In this document: piece after piece, positions 24,001 to 36,114 of the stretch
How the letters are laid out: the number at the start of each line of letters is the position of its first letter
How positions within the stretch are numbered: the stretch's first letter is position 1
Assembly (NCBI RefSeq): GCF_002775205.1
Contig: NC_036456.1
Coordinates: 5,099,463-5,163,462, forward strand
Direction of reading: 5' to 3'
Source: Xiphophorus maculatus
Taxonomy: Eukaryota > Chordata > Actinopteri > Cyprinodontiformes > Poeciliidae
Length of the DNA: 64,000 nucleotides
The notes under the pieces: model-generated
Database searches by the model: none
What the model saw: only the letters and a program-made list of their open reading frames with translations
What the model was told of the DNA's origin: nothing
Position numbers and translations under genes: made by a program

Positions 24001-24387
24001 CGACTGCAGAGACTTCCTGCCTGAGACCACGAATAGCACAGGGGGGGTCCAACATGCGCGGCCTGTGAAGAGTTGCCGACCTCACCGGTCGCTTCAGCAC
24101 ATATTGACTTGCTCTACATCCATACATAATGTCAGTGGTTTTGCTTTTACAGTAAAATGTTCCCTGAGCCACCTCTGCAGTCTTCGAGGTCGCCCAGGTT
24201 GTTGCACGCTCTCTTCCTGAAACCTCCCAACACTGAGACCAGTTGGTTTTCTTCTTCTTTATTCAACACACATTGATCAGAAACACGGAGAGCATTTGCT
24301 TGATACTGTAGAGGATGTCGGATTTCATTTATTTATTTTAAATTTTTTTCAAAATGAAGGAAAGCCACATGTTCGCCACGTCCGGCT
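21091..24387. other. Intergenic between NITR-3 and NITR-4
   Basis: Mostly AT-rich. At 22230-22670 the motif ACCAAAATATTNTCA recurs three times directly and once inverted, possibly an old miniature transposon, unnamed. A minus-strand AATAAA at 24326-24337 lies about 55 bp past the NITR-4 stop. No extra NITR exon was found. Confidence 0.4.
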
Positions 24388-27082
24388 CTACTGCTTTAGA
24401 GTAGAGTATGTACACACATCGCTGGCTTCACTCTGCCTCCTTGAGCTGATGGCGTTCTTCTTCTCGCTGACCGTAGCGTAGTGGAGGTCAGCTGCCTCCG
24501 CAGAATCCTACTTGTAAGAAAAGAGGAGTTTTCACAACATATCTTGCGACAAGTTGCACAAAGCTTTGTAAAGGAACGTCTTTTTGTTTTGTCTTTTCAT
24601 GACGGTTGTTGAGAAACCTTCCCCACCATCAAGGCAATTTTGTAAACACCGGTTTTTATTTAAGAAATTTAACAACTAAGAAGAGATTATTGTACACTGC
24701 ATACTAGATATATGTCACATTTGTTTGTTGTTTGACTTTGCTTGTAGTTGTAGATGAAATACTCACTTGGGCTTTTGGAGCTGCAGCAGCTGAAGATCTC
24801 TCTGGAGGATCTGTTTAAGTGAAACAAAAGGGGGAGGTGTTTTATTCTTCTTGTTTTTATTTTAAACACTTTATCTAGCAGGTAAAATGCTTCTATAAAC
24901 ATACGTCTAGAGGGCCAAAACTAATGCACCGGCTATTTTTTTAAAAATTGTTATTCTTACCTTCTCAATGCGGTTTACTGCATCAGATTAAACATTTCCC
25001 CTTGCAGCTCAGGGAGGATTAAAAAAGATTATTTCTACTTTCTGAATGTCTGGATGATGAGAGATCAGTTTTAGGAGAATTTTTTTTGTTTCTTTTTGTT
25101 TCACTGTGTTGTGATGTTGTGTGACATCATGGCGAGATTTAAATAAAAAATAAAATCACAATCAGGTGAATCAAATAGGTTCTATACAAATCTGATTGAT
25201 TGATTGATTGATTGATTGAATTTACAGATGCCACAGAGTGTCGTGCTCATCTGTTCAGACAGGTATGAACACCATGGCGATGTCCAGTTACTATTTTGTG
25301 TTTTGGTGTACCAAAACCCGTCTGCGTACAAAAGCAAAAGGCCTCGTGAAGACGCCAACTTTAGCTCAGAGGAGAGTTTTATATTTTGCGGTGGAAAGAG
25401 TTCTGCACGGTCCTGGGCTGGAAGGCCGCTCAGGGAGGAAGAAGCCGTTTCACTCAAGAGGCAACATTAAAATACCAGTTCACAGTTCAGATCCACTGTT
25501 TAAATCATGTTTTGTTGTCTAATGAAACCGTCATTTAAGTACTGGAGCAAAATGACCATTGCAAATCTATTGGTAAGATTTAAAGGATTAAATAGTTGCT
25601 TTGGCAGCAATTAGGTCCTCTTCAAAAAAAAATAAGGAACCATGACAAGAAAAGATAGAGAAGACATGAATAGTTTGTTATAAGTGCAAAAGCGCTGAAT
25701 GATGGGAATGGAGCACCTGTTAACCAGCCATTGTCAGTTATTAATGGGCATAAAATGTATTCGATCTTACAGTCGACTCAGAACTGTTGGTAGATAAATG
25801 AGTGATTAAACACGAGCAACCAGCATTATGGTCTCTGGTTTTTTTGCTAAATTGTGGAATTCCATAACATAACTGATTATATAAAAAGAACAGATTATTA
25901 TTATTATTATTATTATTGTTATTATTTAAGGTCAATCAAGTGTACTTGTTAGCTCAATAATAATAACAGTTCCCTGTCTTCTGCCCACATCACTTTGGTC
26001 TAACATGTATCATAAGTTACAAAGTATGTGACACACCTTCACGATTGCGTTTCTTCGTCTTGTACAGTTTGTGGGATGTGTACGCCAACAGACCCATCAG
26101 AACAACGACGAAGGCCAAAGTTCCTGTCAACACGTACAGCAGGACAGGAGAGTCCAGGTGTTCTGTAAGGAGACAGAGGTTAGGAGATCTCACAACCGCC
26201 TCAACTCATCGCGCAAAGCTGTGTTTGCTAAACGATCTACTACCCTTGTAGTCCAGCTTGGTCCCGTTTCCAAACAGGATGTATCCGCAGGCGGCGACCG
26301 CGCAGTAGTAGGTCCCAGCGTGAGACACGTTCAGGTTCTCCAGTGGCAGGTTGTACACACAGGTGTGACTTTGACTGTTTGGATTCATCTCACACTGGTT
26401 TCTCCTGTCCCCTTGCGCATAAATGATTCTTGGACTAGATTCATCAGAGTTTTTTAGCCAATAAACTCTGTGTTCTCCATCGCAGATCCCAGTGTGCACA
26501 GTACAGTTCAGCACAGCAGAATCTCCTGTATGAATGGTTTCGAGTTCTGACTGGTAGACTGACGTCTGGAGGTTTAATGCTAAGTCCTTTACCTGGACAG
26601 TGATGCCCTCCAAGAAGTCGAACTGGAACGAGTGGCCACTTACACAGTAGTAAACGGCCGAGTCTGACGTCTGGACATTTGAGATCTTCAAGTTGTTTTT
26701 GCCGACGCCTGTATCCTGCTGAAACCGTGGATCGTTGTTAAACGGACTTTTCATAGAGCCGTTCCTAGCATGTTTCAAGAATTCCGACATCAGCTGTGGT
26801 TTCCGTCCCGGACTTTGTTTGTACCAGTAAACGCCTATTGCAGAATTTTCCTGATAGGAGCATTTCAAAGTCACGTCCCGGCCAACATTGACGGCTTCAA
26901 AACCTAAACCTGACGATGACGGTGCCAGACCTGCCGCAAACACTGGAAAGGAAACATTTAAGAATAGTAAGTGTTTCTGATGAGCAGAAACGCATCAGAG
27001 TCTAACAGAAAACGTCGCACAACTTACTCAGGTTCCCCAAAAGCAGACATGTCGCATAGCCAGCACACACTGGAAGATCCAT
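24388..27082 (-). CDS. NITR-4: inhibitory NITR with fused V-I exon
   Basis: Exons (minus): 27028-27082 signal MDLPVCAGYATCLLLGNL; 26244-26942 V plus I fused; 26037-26162 membrane span; 24767-24810 linker DPPERSSAAAAPKAQ; 24388-24507 tail. Phases 1,1,1,0; 347 residues. V (19-135) has LKCSYQE, VYWYKQ, YYCVS and a worn J-like FDFLEG, as in NITR-2. I (about 136-251) has TGICDGEHRVYW and CAVAACGYILFGNGT. The span YVLTGTLAFVVVLMGLLAY has no charge. The tail has an ITIM, LHYATV, and a distal CTYSTL. A CCAAT-type ATTGG lies about 76 bp upstream of the start. The first two exons and the span are the same lengths as in NITR-3, so the two are close relatives; the linker exon differs. Confidence 0.9.
25191..25217. 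repeat. GATT microsatellite in NITR-4 intron
   Basis: About seven GATT units within the intron between the membrane and linker exons. A second microsatellite, TTA repeats, lies in the same intron at 25891-25925. Confidence 0.8.
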
Positions 27083-28587
27083 TTTCTTTAAGGGGTTTTG
27101 CTTCACTGATAAGATCTTTTTGGTTGCTCCACTTTCAAGAGACAAGACTGTGTACGATTGGCCCACCATAAATGTCAGAACACTCACATGTTCTGTGTCT
27201 GTAGTTAATATTCATGCTAAAAACATTTAATGTCCAGAACAAGTGATAGTATTTTTAGTTTTCAATTTACAAACCCTGTAGAAATTCGGTAAAGTTGTTT
27301 GGAACCTAAAGCTGTGAATGATGTCTAAATATTTTTTAATGTATTTGGATTTTCTAAACTGACTTTGGAAGAGGGAACTTAAAGAGACGAATGAGATTGG
27401 ATGTCAGCGCTAACAGGCTATTGAAAGAGACGGTGTCGTCGCCCCGCTTGTCTTCCTGACCTCAGTGGTACGCCACATTTTTCTACAAGTTTTTCTCATC
27501 ACTTACAGACAGATCACGTGTGGATAAACAACTCAATTCTACCCCCATAAACATTCTGAAAATAAACTTTGACTGGGCCACTCAAACAAGAATTCACTTT
27601 GACTAAAAATAATTCCATTAAAGGTCTGGACCATTGTTCTGCTGGAACGCTAACATATTCCTCGTGTTGAGCCTTTCGTTTCACCATTTCCTACATTTAG
27701 TCAGTCTTCTCTTGACCTTTGACCAACTTCCTTCTTGCTACTGGAGAAAAGCTTCCTGAAATCATGATGCTTCATGTGCTGATGGGTGATTGGGCAATGT
27801 CAGTTTTCCACTCAAAGGTTTTTGGGGTGATAGTGGCTCAGGAGGTTACTCTAGGAGTTTGTCCTGTAATTGGAGAGTTTTTTTTTTCATTTCAGTTGTG
27901 GTGTGTTTGGACGCTTCACCTCCCTTCTTTGGTACCAGTAGCACCGTTTGTATGGCAGCTGTGGCAACAATGGATCTCAGCAGCATCATTGCATGAATGA
28001 CTGAATAAAACATTCTGGAGTCCTCTGGACTGGAGAAAGTACCAAACAAGTAGAGGCCACTTACATGTTATGCTATTTTTGATATTGGCAAAAGATTCAG
28101 TTTTTCTCATATTTGCTGTCTTTCTACGTGAGTTTGAAGCAAAGTGCAACCAGAAATGATTTTTCCTATCAATTCGGAATAACTGAGCTAACTTCACTGT
28201 TTCTCAAAGGCCAGACTCATTTACCTAACTTGTACAGCAGGTCCTTCAACATCACACTTAAACAGGTCACTGTGGTTGGAGGCTTTATGCTAACCTTCTT
28301 ATGCTTTAGCTCAGCAAGAGCTTGTTTCCATCACTGGAAACTTACCTGACTGTAGGTCACACCGCCTTTACCACAGGGGTAAATACATGTACAGTAAGCT
28401 ATTATTATGAAGATATTTTTAGGACACCGCTGCAGTTCTGCTGTGTCTGTATTTTGGTGAGGTTTAGAGATCCTGAAGCATGTTGCTGATTCACTCAGAA
28501 CATAACCTAAGAGTGGGGGGAAAAAAGACCAACAATCTTCAGTTTCATCAGGATTTATTGTCATTTCTCAGATGTTTTTTTGGACTC
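27083..28587. other. Stretch between NITR-4 and the orphan ITIM exon
   Basis: The NITR-4 promoter side lies at the left. A minus-strand stretch at 28330-28520 has an acceptor-like cttag and a strong donor (CAG then gtaagt at 28350-28355), but its peptide matches no NITR exon. No gene is supported. Confidence 0.35.
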
Positions 28588-28714
28588 TCATTTCTTTTTC
28601 CGCTTTACACTGGAGTACACACAGATGCCGACCAGTTCATCTTCTTGATTGTGACGTTCATCGCCTCTCTTTGAGATTCAGAGAAGCGTAATGGAGATCG
28701 TCAGCGTCTCTTCT
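28588..28714 (-). pseudogene. Orphan NITR cytoplasmic exon, frame-disrupted
   Basis: After an acceptor (acgtacag, minus) the exon reads in phase 0 RRDADDLHYASL, a clear NITR ITIM, then hits a stop at 28658 after NLKERR. The next frame carries a typical NITR end, GICVYSSVKRKKK, with its own stop at 28588. One extra base near AATCTCAAAG would explain this, so the distal motif is out of frame. The nearest upstream NITR without a tail is NITR-5, whose membrane exon is 4.1 kb away. The exon may be its tail, shortened but still carrying one ITIM, or a remnant of a lost NITR. Not resolvable from sequence alone. Confidence 0.6.
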
Positions 28715-30023
28715 CTGTACGTGATGGATGAATATAAGGTGGAAACAAAGAACTAAAATGCAAACAAAAACAGCTCAGATTAAAACTCAGCTGACACATA
28801 CAGTCCCTAACAAAAGATTTTGTACAGTTTTTCACATTTGTAGTCTGTTTTTTTGTTGTTGTTGCTGTTTTGAGGAAAGTCTAATCAGTATCAATAGGAC
28901 GACCAGAAAACAATGCATATCGCAATTCAATTGAACATTTGAAATTGTTGAAAAATGGTGAATCTTACATTTTAATTTGGAAAATTCATAGCACACCCGA
29001 GCCAAGCTGCTCAGTGATTCAGCTTTCACCATTTTAAGTTTATGTTTGCTGAGAGAGGGACGCTATTTGTTAGTGCATAACAAATAATCAAGTTTTCAAG
29101 TTTAAGTTAAAAATGTCTTCTGAGCGGTTGAGTAAATTTTACTGTTACATATTAGAGTAGTTTAGCATAGTGAACAAAGGCAGAAAGCTGTTCTGGTTTT
29201 TCAGGCGGTGGGTTGTTTTTGGAAATGAAAATATTTCAGAGCCTTTTTGTTCTTCTTAATTTGTCAAACACAAAACAGTTGTTTTCCTGTTGGCTAAAAT
29301 GGGTCAGAGGCGCAGAGGGCCACCACCCCGTGGTAACAGGACTGCTGCTTGTTCCACTGCGCTTGAGGTTTTACTAAAGTACATTCAGGTCAGTTCTGTC
29401 CAGATATGTAGTCTGTGGATTTCTGTAATGCTGAACAATGGAAACAAATGGCCATAGTTGGGCACATCGGCAGCACTGCTCAACTGTCATAAGATGACTA
29501 AATTAGAACAGAAAAGGTAGCGGCATATTTAGCTAGAATACAAGGAGATGCACAGGAAAGAAAGTAAAATTTGTGGCCCAAAACTCCTACTGTATGAGCT
29601 GCAGCGGTGGTGCAAAGTCATCTTTTTTAGTTTATTGTGTCACTAGAGACATGACTACTGCGTTGGTTTCTAATACAAAACTCAAATCACAGGTCGTGAC
29701 AAGAACCGATGGCCCAGATGTGTTATTGAAAGCAGGAACAAGCTACAACCGCACAGACATCCTGTCAGGACGGAGGAGCGGCGGGGCTTTAACTGAACCA
29801 CTGGGGCTGAGGTCGCTGCTAGCAGGCAGGGCCAGAGCGAGAACTGCTCCTTTTCTGTTTGTTTGTTTGTTTGTTTGTTGCTGTTGTATTTTTAAGTCTG
29901 TTAAACTTGCTATATTAGTCACCAACCGGAGATTAACGCCACTTTATTACCAAGAGACCAATTGGCTCAAATTTGATCACTGTAGTCAGCGTTGATTACA
30001 AACCATCGCTGATTAGTCGTTTT

Positions 30024-30064
30024 GTAATCGGTGAGGACAAAACAACAATGTCCTCACCGATTAC
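30024..30064. repeat. Perfect 16-bp inverted repeat, 9-nt loop
   Basis: Arm GTAATCGGTGAGGACA at 30024-30039 and its exact reverse complement at 30049-30064, loop AAACAACAA. No transposon ends or gene boundary are seen here. Role unknown. Confidence 0.9.
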
Positions 30065-30298
30065 CAGCTTTATTGTAAAAGGCTTTTGTTTTAATGCAGT
30101 CACTGCACTGATAGGGCGACAGTCCTCAGGCAAACCGAGCTGAGAAACTGTGATATGTTGCGGCTGAACTTCAAAAACTTCAACAGAGAACTTTTTATGT
30201 CAGCCAACCGCAGCACATGCTAGAACTTCCCTCTGTAGGTTCACGTTCTACATTTTGAACAGAGACGATCACCTGATGAGCTCCAGCTGAATTCTTAA

Positions 30299-30646
30299 CC
30301 CTCTATGGCATGACTTTTTATTTTTGTGGGGAAGAAATATTTTCCTGCATTCTTTGGGAGCTTGGTGGTCCCTAATTACATGTCAATCATAAAATCGGAC
30401 TCTGACACCTCCTGGAACCAGATTTGGGTTTGTTGCCTCAGGGTAACATTGGTCTAGAACACCAAGATTGTCTACACTGATTATGAGAAATGAAATACAA
30501 ATCAAACAAAAACTATATTCATAAAAAAACTTTTTTTTGGACAAAAATATGTCAAAAATCATGCCCCCCAAAAAATAAAATAAAGGAGCAATGTGAGGTA
30601 CAGCTATGTGGTTTGTTGCCTGAGGGCAACGCCATGCCATAGAGGG
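30299..30646. mobile_element. piggyBac-type miniature element
   Basis: TTAA at 30295-30298 and 30647-30650 flanks a 348-bp element with inverted ends CCCTCTATGGCATG. A second pair of inner motifs, TTGTTGCCTCAGGGTAAC and TTGTTGCCTGAGGGCAAC, lies inside. No transposase. TTAA duplication plus CCC ends is the piggyBac signature. Confidence 0.88.
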
Positions 30647-30824
30647 TTAAAATCTTCAGCTTCACCTCTATTCAGATTTTTTTTTTTTTAAATGAGCTAA
30701 TTTTGCCCTCTAGCATCGCAACCACACCGCTCTTACAATGTGTGTTAACTTCTAAGGCAGTTCAGGAATGACTTTGCTGCTCTCTGCTGGCTGACTTCCT
30801 AACTGCATATTTGATTATACTTAG

Positions 30825-31310
30825 ACTGACTTTATTGTCATTTTGCATGCACAGGGTGTATACAGAACGAAATTTCGTTGCATACGGCTCAGGACAATGT
30901 TTTGAGCTTCCAATGTTGTGAGGTTACTCCAGAATAAAATAAAATACAGTATAAAATATAAATATAAATATAAAATATAAAGTGCAGGACTGACAGTGAA
31001 AAGGAAGTTACTTAGCTCTGTACATGTGCAAGGTATAAAGTGGAGACCAGATTTTAAGTGCAGTCCAGTTAAGAGTTCAGCAGTCTGATGGCAAGTGGGA
31101 AAAAGCTGTTTCGGAACCTGGTGGACCTGCACCGGATGCTGCGGAACCTCTTTCCAGAGGGCAGCAGGGAGAACAGTCCATGGTGGGGGTGTGAGGGGTC
31201 ACTGATGATGTTTCGGCCTCGGGACACGCAGCGCTGGGATGAGATGTCCTGAATGGAGGCAATTGTTTGCAATATCTCAATCAAATACTCAAAAAATGTC
31301 ACTTTACCAA
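30825..31310 (-). mobile_element. L2-type LINE 3' end
   Basis: Minus-strand peptide ends FRNSFFPLAIRLLNS, the usual C-terminus of fish L2 reverse transcriptase, followed by a 3' UTR ending ATGACAATAAAGTCAGT near 30825. 5'-truncated. Confidence 0.8.
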
Positions 31311-32813
31311 CATGACTGAAATACTTTTATCTGTAAAGTCACTATAGCAACCTTCACTTCATCACAAGTCTCAAACTTGTTTTAGGAATAAACTCGTGGT
31401 GGAGTTCATGATGTTGAGATTATCACAAAAAATCCCAAAATCTCCTGAAACATAACCAAGAAAATATCAATTTATTTTATAAATATGAATATCACTTCAC
31501 TTTGAGGTTAAGCATAAGAAGAATAAAGATCACAGAAAATCTGGCTGTTGATTGTGATTAGTTCATTTTCAGCTTCACTTTGTCTGATTTTTTTTTTGCG
31601 GTCAGTGAACACACCCTGCTAAAGTGTTATCAAGTCTTATAGACAATAGTCTGGAATCTGCTAATGAGGAAAGAAAAAAATAATATTTAAAAAAGAGAGA
31701 CAGACAAACCGAGGTGATTTAATAGAGAGTATTAAGTACATACAACAGAAAAGTTGTTCTCTTTTAACATTTTGAATGCTCTTTAAGTTTTTAAACATTA
31801 ATATTTACCTCATGTTTTGCATGCAACAGCAGCAAAACATGAGCTTGCTAGCTTGGTGGAGGTGCTATCCTGTTAAAGAAATATGCTGAACTTTGACCCT
31901 CTGTGGTCTGCTGAGTAACAGGCAAGAGACAGCATGTCTGTGTGGTTCCTTCTGATTGAGCAAAAGGTAAATGTAACACCACAGTTGATAGTAACTGATA
32001 CTTTTTCACACAAAAAACAAATCCTTTTTTTTAAAGTTCTAATATATTCATTCAACTTTATTTGGTCAGGAACAAAACATCATCAACAACACATATATAC
32101 ACGCTGTGCATAGGCCTTGTAGGCACCAGCTAACTTGTGGCCCCTGCTTTGACTTTTTTTTTTAGTAAAATAGCAGCGTAAACAAGACATTTTAGATATT
32201 AATAAAGATGCTATAGATTGACAAATAAGGCTGGAGCAAGAGGTCACACTTACATGAAGAGCAGAGTACAGATGAATAAATTGCAGCACCGTTTTTGGTT
32301 TTGCCGAACAGCTCACGTCTGCAATTTGTGACTCTAGAGCTGCAAATCGCTCTCTGGATGTTCCACAGTGGCTCTCAAAACTCTTTCTGAAGATGGAAAA
32401 GGAACCAACCAATGTTTTTAAATATGCATATGAAAAGAAATGCAGGTTTTACCAGTTTTTCTGGGGGGGAGGAGATTTTCTAGGGAAAATTGCATTGAAT
32501 TTCCATAGTAAAAAGACACTAAAAGTACCAGTAGTACTGTTTTTATAATGTTATGCCTAATGTTAAGATCCAGTAAAAAATATTATATCCATCTTCCATT
32601 TTTTAAATAAAGTTTTATTGTCTAAAAACAAAAATGAAAGTTGTGATTCTATAAAAATGACAAGGAAAAATTACTTTTGGTAGATATTCATCAAAAATTA
32701 CAAGTTGGGTTTTTCGAAAAGGTTACGCAACGTTGGCAGTTCTGGGCAAGTTTTAAAAAAAAATCATCAAAAAGAAGAAGATAAGTTGCCTACTAAATAT
32801 CAGCTGGTTGTAC

Positions 32814-33924
32814 CTTCTGAATGACTTATTTTTCTTCTGGAATATCGACAAACAATAAAAGTCAGGATGATGTTCAAGATCAGAAACGCAGCCAGGGATG
32901 CAGCCCCTCCATGCATCAACACAGGGTCAAGCTGTTTCTCTGAGAAAAAATATAGAACACGTTTGCAGATTTGGGGAGGAAAAAAAGCAACAAACTTCAA
33001 ACTGACCTCCCACATATAGTCTTGTTCCTGGCCCGAATAGAATCCGTCCACATGAAGCCACAGCGCAGTGGTACGTCCCGGCATCAGACACGGTCACATT
33101 CCTCCTTGGTAAGCTGTACACACACCTGAGGACATCAGGACCGTCCTCTGAGCTCCTCGCACACGGGCCGCCGCTCCGTGTCGTTGTGAACAGCGTTCCC
33201 AAACCGGATCCCTCCGAGTTCTTCCTGAACCAGTAAACGTTGTGGTCTCCGTTAACGGTTCCAGTCAGCATGGTGCAGTTCAGAGTCACAGAGCCTCCTG
33301 GTTGGGCAGAGACAGAGTCCGGCTGGTGGAGGAAAGTCTTGTAGCTGGAATCTAAGACGAGATGTTCTAAGGATATCAATACAAGCGGTGAAAATGAGTG
33401 CACAAAGCTTCTAGAAAGCATCAAGGTACTCTTACGTTTTAGCAATAAAAATGTTCCGTTGTCAAACTTGGTGATGGAGATGCTGGTGTAGCCGCAGTAG
33501 TACAGAGCAGAATCAGAGTCTCGGACATCGGAGATCTTCAGATCGTAGAGCCCTTCCTCGGTGTGAACTGAAAATCGTCTATTGTCCTTAAACTGCTTGT
33601 GGAAGGTGTCAGAGCCGGCATGATGTTTGTAAAAAGTGGAAATGATCTGCAGCGATTCTCCTGGCACCTGCTTGTACCAGTTCAGATGGGAGGCACTGGA
33701 GGTGTAGAAACAACGCAGAGTCACATTGTCTCCGAAGTCAGCGTAGAGCACGTTCCCGTCTGAAACGCAGATGAAGATCGGAGAGTCAAAGTCCACAGAA
33801 TGGTTTACGGGTACCTGAAAGTGTTGCCGTATTGAGAAGCTACCGTCACGATGCAGGAAGTGTGTGAGTGGAGTGACTTACAGGCTTTACAGAGAAGAAC
33901 CAGGAGTACATAAAACCTCAGCAT
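32814..33924 (-). CDS. NITR-5: NITR with separate V and I exons, tail not found
   Basis: Exons (minus): 33882-33924 signal MLRFYVLLVLLCKA; 33436-33759 V; 33007-33351 I; 32814-32939 membrane span. All phase 1; 279 residues up to the donor after HSEG. V (15-122) has LRCFYTS, NWYKQV, YYCGY and J-like FDNGT. I (123-237) has CAVASCGRILFGPGT, but the B-C loop cysteine of NITR-3, -4 and -6 is a valine (TGTVNGDHNVYW), leaving one cysteine probably unpaired. The span ASLAAFLILNIILTFIVC has no charge. The ending coordinate is the last certain exon. The orphan ITIM exon at 28588-28714 could be its tail across a 4.1-kb intron swollen by a piggyBac and an L2 element. If the donor is skipped, translation soon ends without ITIM. 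Confidence 0.82.
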
Positions 33925-36114
33925 CCTTCACTCTTCACTGCTTGGACTCTTCCAGTGTAATGGTGACTTCAGTAAACGGGTCGAGGACTAGACTTTACAT
34001 GTTCAGCAGAAATTACCTCTACTTACTCTGACAATGGAAACAGTGTGGGCACAAAAGGAAGTGAAAAGCTCTGATTTCACTATTTATCAACTTTATTCTT
34101 CTTTTTTCATTTAAAGCTGGGGTATGTAACTCTTATTGCAATATGTTTCTTTTTTACACATTTGTTAAAGCTGTCACCAAGTCATGACAGTATAATACGA
34201 GACACATAATCTGTGAAAAAAATAAATAAAAAATCAATCTCCTCCCTGAGCTGCTATGGTCGTCTGAAGAAATGCAGCGCTCCTGGTCAAAAACAACCAA
34301 TCAGAGCCCTGGAAGAGGGTCTTAGTGCTGTCAATCAATCTTGTGTATGTGCTGCTCAATGTGCTAAAGCCAGAGAAACAACTTATTGTTACAAAACAAC
34401 TTTTATCCACCGTCATCGGTGGCTATGCTAACCAGCCTTGCCATTATTTACAAGAGGGTCCACTAACAGGAAGAAGCCATAGCAGAGAACATGTGAGGGA
34501 GGAAGTGAGCAGTGTGTACACGAGATGATTGACAGCGCTAAGACCCTCCTCTTGGCTCTAATTGGTTGTTTCCAGTTAGTACTAGGAGCACTGGGAGGAA
34601 GAGGAGGAGGACCTGGTTTGGCTTGGCTTCCCTGGTAAAATGATAAAAATAACATCCTTCTGTTTTTGCTGTTTTTCAGACTTTTTGACTCAGATCATTC
34701 AACAAAATTTAAGTATTTAACAAACATTACTTGAATAAATAAAAAAAATGTAGCCTTAAATGAAATCACTTATTAAGGTTAAGGGAAAAAGCCATCTAAA
34801 CCCAACTAGCACCAGGTGAAAAAGTTATTGATCCCAAATCTAACTTACCGAACGCTGACGGTCAAAGTGGAACAAAGTGTAAAACTTCTGGTCCACCCTT
34901 CACTGCAGAATTACTTCAACCACATTTAATTATGTATTTAAGGTATCTTCACACTCTTAATCGGATTTAATCTGGATTTTAAGTAGGCTACACCAAAACC
35001 TGTGGCTTACAGCTGCAGGACATCATAATGTTGAAAGGCGAGAGAGAAATCACCTTAAAGTAAAGAGAGAAGCCTGAAGGAAAGGTTTCTCAAAAGGAAA
35101 TGGAGAAACAGATAAGTGAAACCTGTGTCACCGACATTCAGTGGGTGGGAGAAATGTGTGAAATAGGCACAACACATTTGATTCTGTTACACTTTAATGT
35201 AGAAGAAAAGCAGATAAAAGCTCATGGCATCTTAAAAATGATAACAAAGCTACAGAAATGATTCACAAACGACATGATGTCAATGTAACCAACAGATACA
35301 TTCAAGCTTAAATGTTGATAAAAGAAATAACAAAAACAAAAATTGATAAACTCAGAATTCATAGAATTATAAGCACATTTACTGAAATGACAAAAGTGTT
35401 TATAACAATTTTCATTATATTATCATGTTGCGTTCAGAAAAGGTTCAAGCTCATTGAAGCTCACAACATTACAGCATGTTGTGATGATGGTACTTTTCAG
35501 TGCAAAGCTGTTAAAGGGTTAAGGGAGCGACGTGGTGATGACTTCCTGAAGGCGGAGTTTCGGAAAAAACAGGAGTTTTTAAAGAGACAGAGGCCCAATT
35601 TCAAGGCGTATTTTACATTAAGAAGCAAGATTTTGTTTAAGTCATTTGATAAACATGGCATTTTATGTAAAACATAGTCCTCTATAAAACGTAAGATTTT
35701 ATGGCATTACTTCATTATGCCATAACATTGAACACAAAGAAATTAACATATCTGGCAAGTCCTTACGGATCTAACTGAAAAACAATCAATTAATAAAAAC
35801 AGTTACTCTAGTCCTATGTCAATTTTAAACACGCGTGTTGAAATCAGTTACATTCTGTATTTTTCTTTTCATGTTTCAACTTGTATTTTGTTGATTTCTA
35901 TTTCTAATTGTTGACAAGTCTATGAGAGTAGAAAGCATCCTTCAATAATTAAAACTCGCTCTACAGATTCTCTATCAGATCTAAGTTGTGATTCTGGCTG
36001 GGTCACTTCAAGATGTGCAGATGTTAAATCTAGTCAGAACAAAATCTGTAAAGGCTTCAAGTAATTCTGCACTTGACTGTGTTTTTATTTATTTTTTTCA
36101 GTTCCATCCCACTA
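33925..36114. other. Intergenic between NITR-5 and NITR-6
   Basis: Holds a hAT-like miniature element and otherwise AT-rich sequence. A minus-strand AATAAA near 36085-36095 lies only 20-30 bp past the NITR-6 stop, implying a very short 3' UTR. Confidence 0.45.
34117..34650. mobile_element. Long-inverted-repeat miniature element (hAT-like)
   Basis: The left arm has TCAAAAACAACCAATCAGAG and GAGGGTCTTAGTGCTGTCAA; the right arm near 34528-34590 has their inverted forms (TTGACAGCGCTAAGACCCTC and ATTGGTTGTTTCCAG). The same family recurs at 52925-53170. No transposase. Family assignment is from memory. Confidence 0.65.

Larger units (their letters stand above)
28715..32813. other. Repeat-rich gap between orphan exon and NITR-5
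   Basis: It holds a GTTT microsatellite (29857-29880), a perfect 16-bp hairpin, a piggyBac-type miniature element and an L2 LINE end, each listed separately. A stretch at 32235-32402 (minus) has an acceptor ttccatcttcag and a peptide AAIYSSV in one frame, possibly a decayed NITR tail. At 31804-31838 a small acceptor/donor pair of phase 1 to 0 exists but has a weak pyrimidine tract. Confidence 0.45.

Noticed and set aside
26071-26457. 128-residue plus-strand ORF opposite NITR-4
   Set aside because: Antisense shadow of the I domain and membrane exon.
28330-28564. Extra NITR exon on the minus strand
   Set aside because: Splice-like sites exist, but the peptide has no Ig, membrane or ITIM features and lies past the ITIM exon.
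29573-29995. 140-residue plus-strand ORF
   Set aside because: Crosses a GTTT microsatellite, no family resemblance, no splice context.
31804-31838. Linker exon for NITR-5
   Set aside because: Phase fits, but the pyrimidine tract is weak and the peptide is unlike other linkers, so it is not used in the model.
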